This document shows, piece by piece, positions 1 to 7,807 of a DNA stretch of 17,472 bases. The translations under genes were made by a program, and so were the position numbers. A model generated the notes under the pieces. It ran no database searches, was not told the DNA's origin, and saw nothing but the letters and a program-made list of their open reading frames with translations. Numbering within the stretch: position 1 is the stretch's first letter; each line of letters opens with the position of its first letter. The DNA lies in the NCBI GenBank assembly GCA_023131935.1, contig JAGLYY010000282.1, forward strand, positions 1 to 17,472, given 5' to 3'. The DNA is from Spirochaetales bacterium (GTDB lineage: Bacteria; Spirochaetota; Spirochaetia; JAGLYY01).

Positions 1-740
1 GCGTCAACTAAAGGAAATCGTGCCAGAAGCCTTTTCATATTGATATATCCCGCTTCTTCTGAAAAGCTGTTCGCTTCTATTATGAGGGCATCATCAACAT
101 CCATTCCCCTGCTTGAAAGGGCCTGGCGGTATCCATCGAGACGGTTCTGGGTAACATTAAAAGTTAAAGGACCGCCAATGAATGCAATATGTTTTTTCCC
201 AAGTTGTACAAGGTAATTTACCACTTTGTACATGGCGTGAAAATTATCATTATCTACCCAATTTACACCTGTTGTGTCCTCGGGCCGTCCAATAACAACG
301 AATGGGAACTCCTGGGATTTCAGATAGGAAATACACTGATCATTCTGTCTTGAGGTGAAGAGAATTATCCCTTCCACCCAGTGTGAATTGATATAGCTGC
401 GTAGAAACTCAACTTCTTCCTCCTCATTCTTTGAAAAGGAATACATGAGGTAATAGCCATGATCCTGGGCGTATATCGATAACCCTCGCATTGCTTTAAT
501 AAAGAAAGGGTTAATAAAAAGTTCTTCAGGATCGTTTGGAAGAAGTAATCCAAGGGTTTTAGTGGATTTATTCGCAAGTCCCCGAGCAAGAACATTTGGC
601 TTGTATTGCAGACGGCTCATCGCCTCTTCCACCCGCTGTTTCGTCTCATTGCTGATTTTTGGATTGTTATGCAATACCCGGGATACGGTAGATGTAGATA
701 CACACGCGAGATCAGCAACATCCTTTATCGTAACTTTCAT
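1..740 (-). CDS. LacI-family sugar-responsive repressor (C-terminus beyond window)
   Basis: About 246 residues are visible; the reading frame runs off the left edge, so the C-terminal part of the sugar-binding domain is missing. The start is the ATG at 740-738, giving MKVTIKDVADLACVSTSTVS, the standard LacI helix-turn-helix (about residues 3-25). The hinge-helix region with NVLARGLA follows (about 48-56). After it comes a periplasmic-binding-protein-like domain with NPFF, VVIGRP and HIAFIGGP segments. Proteins of this family bind CG-centred palindromes and release or bind DNA on sensing a sugar. The gene begins 41 bp downstream of the MalG-type permease gene on the same strand with no convincing promoter between them, so it is probably the last gene of the transporter operon and represses it and itself through the operator at 4168-4183. 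The inducer cannot be told from sequence. Confidence 0.93.
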   Translation of the reverse strand, partial: MKVTIKDVADLACVSTSTVSRVLHNNPKISNETKQRVEEAMSRLQYKPNVLARGLANKSTKTLGLLLPNDPEELFINPFFIKAMRGLSIYAQDHGYYLMYSFSKNEEEEVEFLRSYINSHWVEGIILFTSRQNDQCISYLKSQEFPFVVIGRPEDTTGVNWVDNDNFHAMYKVVNYLVQLGKKHIAFIGGPLTFNVTQNRLDGYRQALSSRGMDVDDALIIEANSFSEEAGYINMKRLLARFPLVD

Positions 741-781
741 TTTCCCTATCCATTATCTTATTGAAATATTGTTAAGAACAT

Positions 782-1657
782 TTACCCTTTTACAGAGCCT
801 AAGGTTAATCCGGATACAAGCCATTTCGATGAGAAGAAGAACAATATCATCACTGGAATCGAAACCATTAATGCCGCGGCGCAGAACATGTCCCATTGAG
901 TGTGGAACTGGTCCTGAATCGACCGCAGGCCGAGGGTCCATGTAAGCAAATCTTTCTTTTGCAGCATGATCCTGGCAAGAAGATAATCGTTCCATGCCAT
1001 CATAAAGTTAAAGAGGAACACTATCGCAAGAGCCGGCGTCGATAGAGGTAATATGATTCGGTAAAATGCTCCCATCCGGGAAGCGCCATCGATCATTGCC
1101 GACTGCTCAAGCTCCAATGGAATCGTATCATAGTATCCTTTCAGAATCCAGATACTGAAAGGTATGGCCCCAACGCTATAGGCGATTACCAAACCACGCC
1201 AGGTATTTATCAACCCGAGTTTTGCCGCAATGATGTAGATAGGTACCATCAGCATGGGGGCTGGAATCATCTGGGTAGCCAGGAGAAATATTAGTCCGCT
1301 TTTCCTGCCTGGAAATCTCCATCGGCTGAAAGCGTATGCCGAAGTAGAAGCAAGGATAACTCCGATCAGTGATGTTGCCACCGTAATAGTGAGAGAATTC
1401 CACAACCAGAGGAAAAAATCTTTGTCAAATAATATACGACGGTAGGCCTCCAAATTTGCTCCTGCCGGAATGATTTCGAGGGTGGTTGAGAACAATCTAT
1501 TACCCGGACGTATCGATACGGTTAATACCCTGAGTGCGGGATAAAGTGCCGCGATACACGCGAAAATTAGAATGATATGAATAAGGGTCCTGATGAAGGG
1601 GGTATCTCCCCTGGACCTGAAGAAAAACCAACGATACAGGGACTGTTTTTTCTGCAT
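782..1657 (-). CDS. Sugar ABC transporter permease, MalG type (CUT1)
   Basis: The product has 291 residues and about six membrane segments. It is the second transmembrane subunit of a carbohydrate-uptake (CUT1) ABC importer. The cytoplasmic EAA loop is clear (EQSAMIDGASRMGAFYRIIL, about residues 185-204), which docks the ATPase. The C-terminus ends GLTLGSVKG, typical of MalG proteins. The ATG at 1657 is preceded by GGAGG; this Shine-Dalgarno lies inside the last codons and TAG stop of the upstream permease gene (stop at 1664-1666), so translation of the two permeases is likely coupled to give equal amounts. The substrate is unknown. The family call is firm; a gene symbol would be a guess. Confidence 0.95.
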   Translation of the reverse strand: MQKKQSLYRWFFFRSRGDTPFIRTLIHIILIFACIAALYPALRVLTVSIRPGNRLFSTTLEIIPAGANLEAYRRILFDKDFFLWLWNSLTITVATSLIGVILASTSAYAFSRWRFPGRKSGLIFLLATQMIPAPMLMVPIYIIAAKLGLINTWRGLVIAYSVGAIPFSIWILKGYYDTIPLELEQSAMIDGASRMGAFYRIILPLSTPALAIVFLFNFMMAWNDYLLARIMLQKKDLLTWTLGLRSIQDQFHTQWDMFCAAALMVSIPVMILFFFSSKWLVSGLTLGSVKG

Positions 1658-1663
1658 AATCTA

Positions 1664-2752
1664 CTACCTCCTTCCTTCGGTCGCAGCAACGGCTGTTTTT
1701 GCTATTTTAGGGAGTTTCTTTTTCTTCTGCTCACCCTGACCAAATCCAATGTCGATTTTTGCGACCTTCACATACCATACTGAGAATAAGAGAAGGATGA
1801 AGAAAATCACAAACGCAAAGGCTGCCGCGAAACCATACCGGTTGTATTCAAAGGCCGCTCGGAATAAAGCGGTAACCAGGATATCTGAAGTTTCCAGCTC
1901 ATACTGATTGATAAAATAGGGTACGTTAAAGTTATTAAAGGTCCAAATAACACCAAGAACAATGGCGGGTGTCATCACCGGTTTTATCATTGGAATGGTA
2001 ACATTACGGAATTGCCCCCACCAGTTCGCTCCATCAATTTCAGCAGCTTCGTAATAGGTTGAGGGGATACTCTGCAACCCTCCCAGAAGGATTACCATCA
2101 TGAATGGAACCCCGAGCCATATATTGGTAAGGTTCATGGCAACATAATTCCAGAATGGATGTGTCTTCCATGCTACCCCCGCAAGCCCTATATTCTTCAG
2201 CATTATGTTCAGAAACCCATACTCGAAACTGAACTCCCCTCTCCAGGCAAGAACGGCAACGACCTGAGGCATTGCCCAGGGTATAATGAGGATTGTGCGG
2301 TAGAGTCCACGAAGTTTCATTGGACGATTTAGTAAAATCGCAAGAAACAGGCCTATTGTAACGTGACTTACAACCTGTATACCGGTCCAGAGCATTGTTC
2401 GAAAAAAGATCGGGAAAAACCCAACCTGTTTTAGTACCGGCTCGGTAAATATTCTTGCAAAGTTGCTTAGCCCTACCCCTATTCCATAGTTAGGATTCTT
2501 AAACCGGTAAAGGTTCATATCAGAAAATGCCAACCGCAATTCATAGAGAATCGGGGCAACAACCAATAACATGAGCCCGATTGCCGCTGGTGCAAGCAGC
2601 ATAATCGGCAGGGCATATTTGTGTTTCAACACCCGGACAAGCAGCAGATACAGCGCTATTTCCATCACAACCGCCAACATCGCGATTAATAAGACTGTAG
2701 AACCTACCTGTCCTAAACTTGCCCGGAAAAGCTCCGGTGTCAGGGAATTCAT
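1664..2752 (-). CDS. Sugar ABC transporter permease, MalF type (CUT1)
   Basis: The product has 362 residues and is an integral inner-membrane permease that pairs with the MalG-type protein to form the translocation channel. About eight hydrophobic stretches are visible, including an extra N-terminal one (about residues 15-40) as in MalF-like subunits. The EAA loop reads YEAAEIDGANWWGQFRNVTI (about residues 236-255). The start is the ATG at 2752, preceded by GGAGG and AAGGA. The C-terminal tail after the last membrane segment is rich in lysine. The gene lies 135 bp downstream of the binding-protein gene, a gap that carries a strong stem-loop, and its stop region holds the ribosome site of the next gene. 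Confidence 0.95.
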   Translation of the reverse strand: MNSLTPELFRASLGQVGSTVLLIAMLAVVMEIALYLLLVRVLKHKYALPIMLLAPAAIGLMLLVVAPILYELRLAFSDMNLYRFKNPNYGIGVGLSNFARIFTEPVLKQVGFFPIFFRTMLWTGIQVVSHVTIGLFLAILLNRPMKLRGLYRTILIIPWAMPQVVAVLAWRGEFSFEYGFLNIMLKNIGLAGVAWKTHPFWNYVAMNLTNIWLGVPFMMVILLGGLQSIPSTYYEAAEIDGANWWGQFRNVTIPMIKPVMTPAIVLGVIWTFNNFNVPYFINQYELETSDILVTALFRAAFEYNRYGFAAAFAFVIFFILLLFSVWYVKVAKIDIGFGQGEQKKKKLPKIAKTAVAATEGRR

Positions 2753-2846
2753 TCCTTTTCCTCCAGCTTATTTCTGCGTATACATTCTTTCCCCTCATCA
2801 GATTTTTTTTACGGGATTCACCATGAAAAACTGTATACGTAGAAAC

Positions 2847-2877
2847 CATAGAGGCCTGCAAAGCGCAGGCCTCTATG
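2847..2877 (-). promoter_or_regulatory. Intercistronic stem-loop between binding-protein and permease genes
   Basis: The left arm CATAGAGGCCTGC and right arm GCAGGCCTCTATG are perfect inverted repeats of 13 bp around a 5-base loop. The hairpin begins about 10 bases after the stop codon of the binding-protein gene. On the transcript it is followed by GTTTCTACG rather than a clean U-run, so it looks more like an mRNA-stabilising or partial-termination element than a full terminator. Such elements in maltose-type operons make the binding protein more abundant than the permeases; that role here is inferred from position. Confidence 0.75.
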
Positions 2878-2887
2878 AAGGGAATAC

Positions 2888-4117
2888 TTATTTCATAGCA
2901 GCGATCCCTGCTTCTGCTGCAGCCTGCATGGCTTTTGCGGCTTCTTCAGGGGTCTTGGTGCCTGACATAACAGCAATAAGCTCAGGCTTCATTGCGTCCC
3001 AGTTTGCCCTCATTTCGAGAACGGTCGGCATCGGAGTACCCTTTGCAAGGGCAGCACCGGAATCCTTGAAAACAGGATCACCTGTTACGATGGGATCGTT
3101 AAGAACACTCGTAAGACCGGGAAGGCGAACCAGTTTTTCAACAAGTTCAACCTGATTTTCTGTGTTGGTTGCGAATTTAATGAAATCAACAACAACATCG
3201 AGTTTTTCACCCTCTACTGAATTGGAAATCATGAAGTACTTACCAGATGTATAAGGAGCGGACCACTTGCCAGTGGAGGAAACCTTGGGGATCGCGGTTA
3301 TACCGAGCTTGTCTCCAAGGACACCCTTATAATCAGTCAAGGACCAGTCGCCGTTGATCAGGAAGGCAGCCTTGCCCTCTTTGAACAGGGTGTCAGCCAT
3401 ACCATAATCAGCTTCATTGGGCATAATTTTATGAACGAATTTCAGGTCATGGAGGAACTGAAGGGTTCCAACCATAGCGGCAGTGTCGAGGGTAGGGGTA
3501 ACGCCATCAGCAGCGAAAACCTTTCCACCGAATCCACCGAGCCAGGGTGCCAGCCAGAAAGGTTCGGTCTGGTTGTAAACAAGACCATACATATCGCCGG
3601 AGGTATGTTCCTTAGCCATAGCAATAAGCTCGTCAGTAGTTACAGGAGCTTTGCTTACAAGATCTTTGTTGTAGAGCAGCATCAGGTGGTTTCCAGCGGT
3701 AATAGGTACTGCCCAGGTCTTTCCATTTGCGACAACAGATTCAACATATTTGCTCATGTCAAAGTAGTCGTCCACAGGAAGGATAAGATCCGCGGTGGTG
3801 AAGGGACCGGCATGGTCACTGACAGTCCAGAGAAGCTCCGGGGAATCACCAGCAAGACTTGCAGTCTGGAAGTCTTCCCGAAGATCTTCAGTGCCTTTCT
3901 GAAGCACATCAATGGTTACATTGGCATGAGCAGCCATGTAACTTTCAGCTAAAGCCTCGATGTACTGGAATCCGCCTTCAGATTCACTTTCCTGAGTCCA
4001 CAGGGCAAAAGTTACAGGACCGGCTTCTTTTGGTTTCTTCTCACAACTTACAAACAGAACGCTTGAAATTAAAAGAAGAATGAATACACCAGTGAGTACT
4101 GAGAGAATACGTTTCAT
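2888..4117 (-). CDS. Sugar ABC transporter substrate-binding lipoprotein (MalE-like, CUT1)
   Basis: This is an extracytoplasmic solute-binding protein of about 409 residues that would deliver a sugar to the two permeases. I start it at the ATG at 4117 (MKRILSV) rather than the in-frame ATG at 4129, because the GGAGGAG Shine-Dalgarno overlaps the codons just after 4129 and is well spaced for 4117. A hydrophobic signal ends in LFVSC, a loose spirochaete-style lipobox with the lipidated Cys at residue 25, so the protein is probably membrane anchored. The mature part has MalE-like segments: FALWTQES at the start of the fold, LMLLYNKDL, FKEGKAAFLINGDW, and TSGKYFMISN. It is the first gene of the operon, directly downstream of promoter and operator. 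The bound sugar is not identifiable by eye. Confidence 0.94.
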   Translation of the reverse strand: MKRILSVLTGVFILLLISSVLFVSCEKKPKEAGPVTFALWTQESESEGGFQYIEALAESYMAAHANVTIDVLQKGTEDLREDFQTASLAGDSPELLWTVSDHAGPFTTADLILPVDDYFDMSKYVESVVANGKTWAVPITAGNHLMLLYNKDLVSKAPVTTDELIAMAKEHTSGDMYGLVYNQTEPFWLAPWLGGFGGKVFAADGVTPTLDTAAMVGTLQFLHDLKFVHKIMPNEADYGMADTLFKEGKAAFLINGDWSLTDYKGVLGDKLGITAIPKVSSTGKWSAPYTSGKYFMISNSVEGEKLDVVVDFIKFATNTENQVELVEKLVRLPGLTSVLNDPIVTGDPVFKDSGAALAKGTPMPTVLEMRANWDAMKPELIAVMSGTKTPEEAAKAMQAAAEAGIAAMK

Positions 4118-4167
4118 ATACTCCTCCATTTTTTATCACCTTTTTTAGGTGTTTTGAGCAACGATTT

Positions 4168-4183
4168 GTGCAACCGTTTGCAC
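4168..4183. promoter_or_regulatory. LacI-type operator overlapping the sugar-operon start site
   Basis: The sequence GTGCAACCGTTTGCAC is a 16-bp palindrome with a central CG and a single mismatched pair, the usual form of LacI/GalR-family operators. It begins one base downstream of the predicted -10 box (4185-4190) and so covers the predicted transcription start. A repressor bound here would block initiation. The LacI-family gene at the end of the same operon is the obvious candidate to bind it. Confidence 0.82.
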
Positions 4184-4184
4184 T

Positions 4185-4213
4185 ATTCTATATGCAGATG
4201 GATAGGATTGCAA
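4185..4213 (-). promoter_or_regulatory. Sigma-70-type promoter of the sugar transporter operon
   Basis: On the minus strand the -35 hexamer TTGCAA (4213-4208) and the -10 hexamer TAGAAT (4190-4185) are 17 bases apart. The predicted start falls inside the LacI-type operator, leaving a leader of roughly 60 bases before the binding-protein start codon at 4117. The hexamers are close to consensus and the position is right. Confidence 0.75.
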
Positions 4214-4224
4214 GATAAAATATG

Positions 4225-4250
4225 AAAAAAACCCGAATATTTGGGGTTTT
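4225..4250 (-). terminator. Rho-independent terminator of the LysM/LytM gene
   Basis: On the minus strand, AAAACCC pairs with GGGTTTT around a 9-base loop and leads into a run of seven T. It lies about 80 bases after the stop of the LysM/LytM gene and just upstream of the sugar-operon promoter, so it would keep the two units separate. The stem is short and A/T rich, so its efficiency is uncertain. Confidence 0.6.
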
Positions 4251-4302
4251 ATGCAACTTTCATGCACAACATGAGAATCCTAAGGAATTTCGTTTCACTT
4301 CA

Positions 4303-4316
4303 AGAAAGCGTTTGCA
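4303..4316. promoter_or_regulatory. Second, weaker LacI-type operator candidate
   Basis: AGAAAGCGTTTGCA resembles the CG-centred palindromes bound by LacI/CcpA-type regulators; 10 of the 12 central bases are self-complementary, and it shares GTTTGCAC with the main operator. It lies 134 bp (centre to centre) from the main operator, upstream of the promoter, where it could support DNA looping. It could also be chance similarity. Confidence 0.4.
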
Positions 4317-4327
4317 CAATTAATGCA

Positions 4328-5125
4328 TCAACGGCGGGGAGCGATTTCAGGATTCAAGGGCCTTCCGTTTCTATACACAAGAAAAAATACCACGGCTTTT
4401 CCTTCGTGGGAATTGATCCCCAGCCGCCCCAATTCGGTACCAGGGAAGACTCTGTCTCCTACTTTCACTGAGGTAGTCTCATTTCCACCATACGCGTACA
4501 TATGGTTATCAGGTGCCGCGATAATGATCATTTTCCCATATCCACGATACGGAGCAACCCAGACAACCTCACCGGATGAGACGGAAATAATTGCGTCACC
4601 TTTATCTCCTTCAATCTGTACTCCGGTCAATTTTCCCGAAAGAGAGGAACGGGCACCTTCATGGGGCCAGGTGACGCTCCCCCACCCTCCATTCAAAGTT
4701 CCTTTCGCGGCATTTGCCGCACTGCTCGAGGAGGTCCGGTCCTGATTTTGGACTACTGAGGATTCGGCAGATTGAACTTTATTGTGTGGTACCCGTAAGA
4801 TATCACCAACTTTAGGCATATAAGTATCATCAAGGTCATTTTGCTCACGCAGCTCCTGCAGGGTGATACCAAATCTCCTCGCAAGACCATAGAGGGTATC
4901 TCCCCGTCTGACTTCATACATATCAGGTATCTTCAGTTCCATCCCGATGGGAATATGTGATGGGTCATCGATATCGTTATACGCTATAAGTTCGGAGACC
5001 GAAAGGTGGTATTTCCTTGAAATACCAAAAAGAGTTTCATTCTTCTTCACCACATGAACGAATTCCGCCTGCAGCGTGGCAACGGAAAGAGAAAACAAAA
5101 GCAGGAAACAGGTTAATCTGGTCAT
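4328..5125 (-). CDS. Secreted LysM-LysM-degenerate LytM (M23-like) cell-wall protein
   Basis: The product has 265 residues: a signal peptide (1-20, cleavage probably after TLQA), two LysM peptidoglycan-binding repeats (about 23-67 and 69-113, each with the GDTL or NETL start and a final LKIP/LRVP), a Ser/Gln-rich linker (114-150) and a LytM/M23 fold (151-263). The metal and catalytic residues of active M23 peptidases look absent: the first His is Q170 (VQIEGD), the YAHN position reads YAYGGN, and the HFE/HxH strand reads VFFLV. That pattern matches the non-catalytic LytM domains of NlpD/EnvC, which activate cell-division amidases rather than cut peptidoglycan themselves. The start ATG at 5125 has AGGG upstream. 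It is a single gene ending at the terminator at 4225-4250. The exact partner amidase is unknown. Confidence 0.88.
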   Translation of the reverse strand: MTRLTCFLLLFSLSVATLQAEFVHVVKKNETLFGISRKYHLSVSELIAYNDIDDPSHIPIGMELKIPDMYEVRRGDTLYGLARRFGITLQELREQNDLDDTYMPKVGDILRVPHNKVQSAESSVVQNQDRTSSSSAANAAKGTLNGGWGSVTWPHEGARSSLSGKLTGVQIEGDKGDAIISVSSGEVVWVAPYRGYGKMIIIAAPDNHMYAYGGNETTSVKVGDRVFPGTELGRLGINSHEGKAVVFFLVYRNGRPLNPEIAPRR

Positions 5126-5175
5126 ATACTACCCTAAACATCGGAATAGCCATCGTAAAAATAAAGTCCTCGGGA

Positions 5176-5205
5176 ATGACAATATACACTTGCTGATTTT
5201 ATATT
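5176..5205 (+). promoter_or_regulatory. Candidate promoter for the DEAH-box helicase gene
   Basis: ATGACA (5176-5181) and TATATT (5200-5205) are separated by 18 bases in the 163-bp divergent gap between the LysM/LytM and helicase genes. A second, weaker pair, GAGACA (5253-5258) and TACACT (5276-5281) 17 bases apart, lies so close to the helicase ATG that its start would give almost no leader. I found no convincing promoter for the LysM/LytM gene in the opposite direction. Confidence 0.4.
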
Positions 5206-5288
5206 TCTGTATTTTATACATGATATGAAGGCTATGGCTTAAAAAACCGGGAGAGACACTCTTTTCTATTCATGCTACACTCAGCGGC

Positions 5289-7751
5289 ATGGACCCTTTA
5301 TCGCTCCCTGTATATCAGCAGAAAGACCGCATTTTAAAGGCCCTTGATCACAATCAGGTTGTTGTTGTAGAAAGTCCAACAGGTTCCGGAAAAACGACCC
5401 AGATCCCCATTATCCTCCATGAAGCGGGGTTTACCGGGGAGGGCATTATCGGGATAACCCAGCCCCGGCGTATTGCCGCTGTTTCGGTGTCTGAATTTAT
5501 CGCAAAGCAGCTTAATACCAATGTTCCCGGTTTGGTGGGATACAAGATGCGGTTTATTGATCATACCGATGTCACTACCCGGATTAAAATCATGACCGAC
5601 GGGATACTCCTGCAGGAGTTGAAGGCAAACCCGGACCTCTCAAAATATAGTCTCATTATGATTGATGAGGCCCATGAGAGGAGCCTCAATATCGACTTCA
5701 TCCTTGGCCTTCTAAAACAGATAATGGAGAGGAGGAAAGACCTCAAGGTAATCATTTCTTCAGCAACAATAAACGCGGATGTATTTTCTGAGTATTTCGA
5801 TGAATGCCCTATCGTCCACATCGATGCCAGGATGTATCCCGTGGATATTATTTACGATCCTCCTGATTCACGGTATTATCAAGATGAACTTGTTTTCCAT
5901 ATCTTCAGCATCATTAAAAAACTGGTAAAAAGGAAAGATCAGGGCGATATCCTCGTTTTCCTTTCGGGGGAGAAACCGATAAAGGAATGTGCTTCACTTC
6001 TGACCTCCTCCCCCTTCGCTAAAAAACTCCATGTTCTCCCCCTCTACGGACGTCTTGGAAAGGAGGCCCAGGACAAGGCCTTTCTCCCCACTCCAAAGGG
6101 AAAGATTAAGGTTGTTATTGCCACAAATATTGCTGAAACAAGCATAACAATCGATGGGATAACATCGGTTATCGATTCAGGTTTGGGAAAGATTAACTAT
6201 TATAATCCCAGGACCTATACCAGTTCCCTCATTGAGTCTCCCGTATCCAAGGCTTCCTGTAACCAGAGGAAAGGAAGGGCGGGAAGGACCCGGCCGGGAG
6301 TTTGTTTCCGTCTCTACGGGAAGCATGAATTTGAGGGAAGATCTCTCTTCACAACCGAGGAGATTTTCCGGACCGATTTGTCTGAAGTTGTCCTCCGAAT
6401 GGCTGAACTCGGGATACAGGATTTTGAGGATTTCGATTTCATCTCCTCCCCCGGGATTCAGGGTATCCATTCCGCCATCGAAACTCTCAAGCTCTTCGGG
6501 GCGCTTGAAGATGACAGGAGCCTTTCAAAGATTGGCCAGTTGATGGTGCGTTTCCCCCTCCTGCCCCGACATGGTAGAATGATCGTAGAAGCTATCATGT
6601 CATACCCGGAGGTTCTGGAAGAGGTACTTATTGCCACTGCCTTTATCTCTACCAATAGCCCTTATCTGCTGCCCTCTGGTGAAGAATTGGCAGCAAGACG
6701 AGCCCACCACTGTTTTCGGGATGATCTTGGAGATTTTGTTTCCTACCTGAAACTTTTCCGGGCTTACCAAAAAACCAGAGACCGTGATGATTTCTGTAAT
6801 ACTTACTACCTTGACCGGAAAGCAATGGATGAAATTCTCAACATCAAAAATCAACTGGAAGAAATCGTCAGCGGCATGGGTATCCCTATCCTCTCAGGCG
6901 GTCCTGTTGCTGATTATCTTTGCGCGATATCCGCGGGACTTATTCAGTTCGTATGTGCCCGGTCCGGCAGAGATGTTTACCAAAGTCTTACAGCTGAAAA
7001 AATACATATCCATCCCGGGTCTGTAATGTTCAGACAGACTCCCCGATTCATTGTTGCCGGGGAAATTGTGAAGACCTCAAGGATGTTCGCCAGGTCTGTC
7101 TCCCCTCTTCAGAAATCCTGGTTGTCCCAAATTTCGAAGGAACTTGCGGAAGAACTTATAACTGATGAAGCCCATAAAGTGGTGAAGAAACGGGATACTA
7201 CCTGGGAAATCCGAATCGGCAGTACAGCATTTTCTCTTAAACCCTATAAGGGGAAGAAAAAGATTGCCATCCTGCACTGGGAGAAACTTAAACCGCTCCT
7301 CCACAGTCTCTCGGAGGAACAGTTTGCCCGCTTCCGGGGACTCCGGGGAAAAATAATTTACGGTGGGTGGGACCTCTTATCCGGAGAAAAATTATCTGCT
7401 ATCCTTAAGATAGGCAAGAAAATCGATATTAATACTGATCTGAAAAGAAAACCTCTCTCAAGGAAAAACTACAGAATCAACGAAAACCCATCGGATTTGT
7501 GCGGACAGCTTTTCAGAATACTTTCGGTTTGCAGAATGAAAAAAAACTCTCTTGGTTTTGTTAGCTTCAATACCAATGGCCAGGGGACCTACTGGTTTAA
7601 GTGCTCCCGTAGTTATCACTCCGCATTGTCCGAAAGTCTTTACAGCCTTGAAACTATAGCCGACGAAATTGCCTCAGAATTACAGGATGAGGATCTGTCC
7701 CTTTTCAACAGTACATATCGCCGGCTTTCCAGCGACCTGGCAGAACTCTGA
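5289..7751 (+). CDS. hrpA: DEAH-box RNA helicase, HrpA-like
   Basis: The product is a cytoplasmic ATP-dependent RNA helicase of 820 residues. All superfamily-2 DEAH motifs are intact: Walker A GSGKTT (32-37), TQPRRIAA (motif Ia, about 57), DEAH (126-129), SSAT (motif III), NIAETSITIDG (motif V) and QRKGRAGRT (motif VI, from 326). After the second RecA domain come the winged-helix/HA2 region (about 390-490) and an OB-like region. The length is well short of E. coli HrpA (about 1300 residues, with a long C-terminal extension) and, from memory, close to the single HrpA of Borrelia. HrpB, of similar size, is the alternative, but the motif V and VI wording favours the HrpA/Prp group. The start is supported by the family-typical LPVYQQKDRIL near the N-terminus. 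No Shine-Dalgarno is visible before the ATG. Confidence 0.9.
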   Translation: MDPLSLPVYQQKDRILKALDHNQVVVVESPTGSGKTTQIPIILHEAGFTGEGIIGITQPRRIAAVSVSEFIAKQLNTNVPGLVGYKMRFIDHTDVTTRIKIMTDGILLQELKANPDLSKYSLIMIDEAHERSLNIDFILGLLKQIMERRKDLKVIISSATINADVFSEYFDECPIVHIDARMYPVDIIYDPPDSRYYQDELVFHIFSIIKKLVKRKDQGDILVFLSGEKPIKECASLLTSSPFAKKLHVLPLYGRLGKEAQDKAFLPTPKGKIKVVIATNIAETSITIDGITSVIDSGLGKINYYNPRTYTSSLIESPVSKASCNQRKGRAGRTRPGVCFRLYGKHEFEGRSLFTTEEIFRTDLSEVVLRMAELGIQDFEDFDFISSPGIQGIHSAIETLKLFGALEDDRSLSKIGQLMVRFPLLPRHGRMIVEAIMSYPEVLEEVLIATAFISTNSPYLLPSGEELAARRAHHCFRDDLGDFVSYLKLFRAYQKTRDRDDFCNTYYLDRKAMDEILNIKNQLEEIVSGMGIPILSGGPVADYLCAISAGLIQFVCARSGRDVYQSLTAEKIHIHPGSVMFRQTPRFIVAGEIVKTSRMFARSVSPLQKSWLSQISKELAEELITDEAHKVVKKRDTTWEIRIGSTAFSLKPYKGKKKIAILHWEKLKPLLHSLSEEQFARFRGLRGKIIYGGWDLLSGEKLSAILKIGKKIDINTDLKRKPLSRKNYRINENPSDLCGQLFRILSVCRMKKNSLGFVSFNTNGQGTYWFKCSRSYHSALSESLYSLETIADEIASELQDEDLSLFNSTYRRLSSDLAEL

Positions 7752-7770
7752 TTCAATTGCTCCTCCGTCC

Positions 7771-7800
7771 TTGACTGTATAGTTAAGTAGTTGCTACTAT
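7771..7800 (+). promoter_or_regulatory. Candidate promoter of the SLBB export gene
   Basis: TTGACT (7771-7776) and TACTAT (7795-7800) are 18 bases apart. The predicted start, about 7 bases after the -10 box, falls at or next to the ATG at 7808, implying little or no leader. The -35 is good and the -10 moderate (4 of 6). Confidence 0.45.
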
Positions 7801-7807
7801 GCTCCTT

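Noticed and set aside
2571..3155. A 194-codon plus-strand open frame across the binding-protein/MalF junction
   Set aside because: It runs antisense to two real genes and through the stem-loop, and its translation shows no domain.
4248..4268. ATGCAACTTTCATGCA as a third LacI operator
   Set aside because: The TGCA halves are present but the centre is not CG and the spacing differs from the other two sites.
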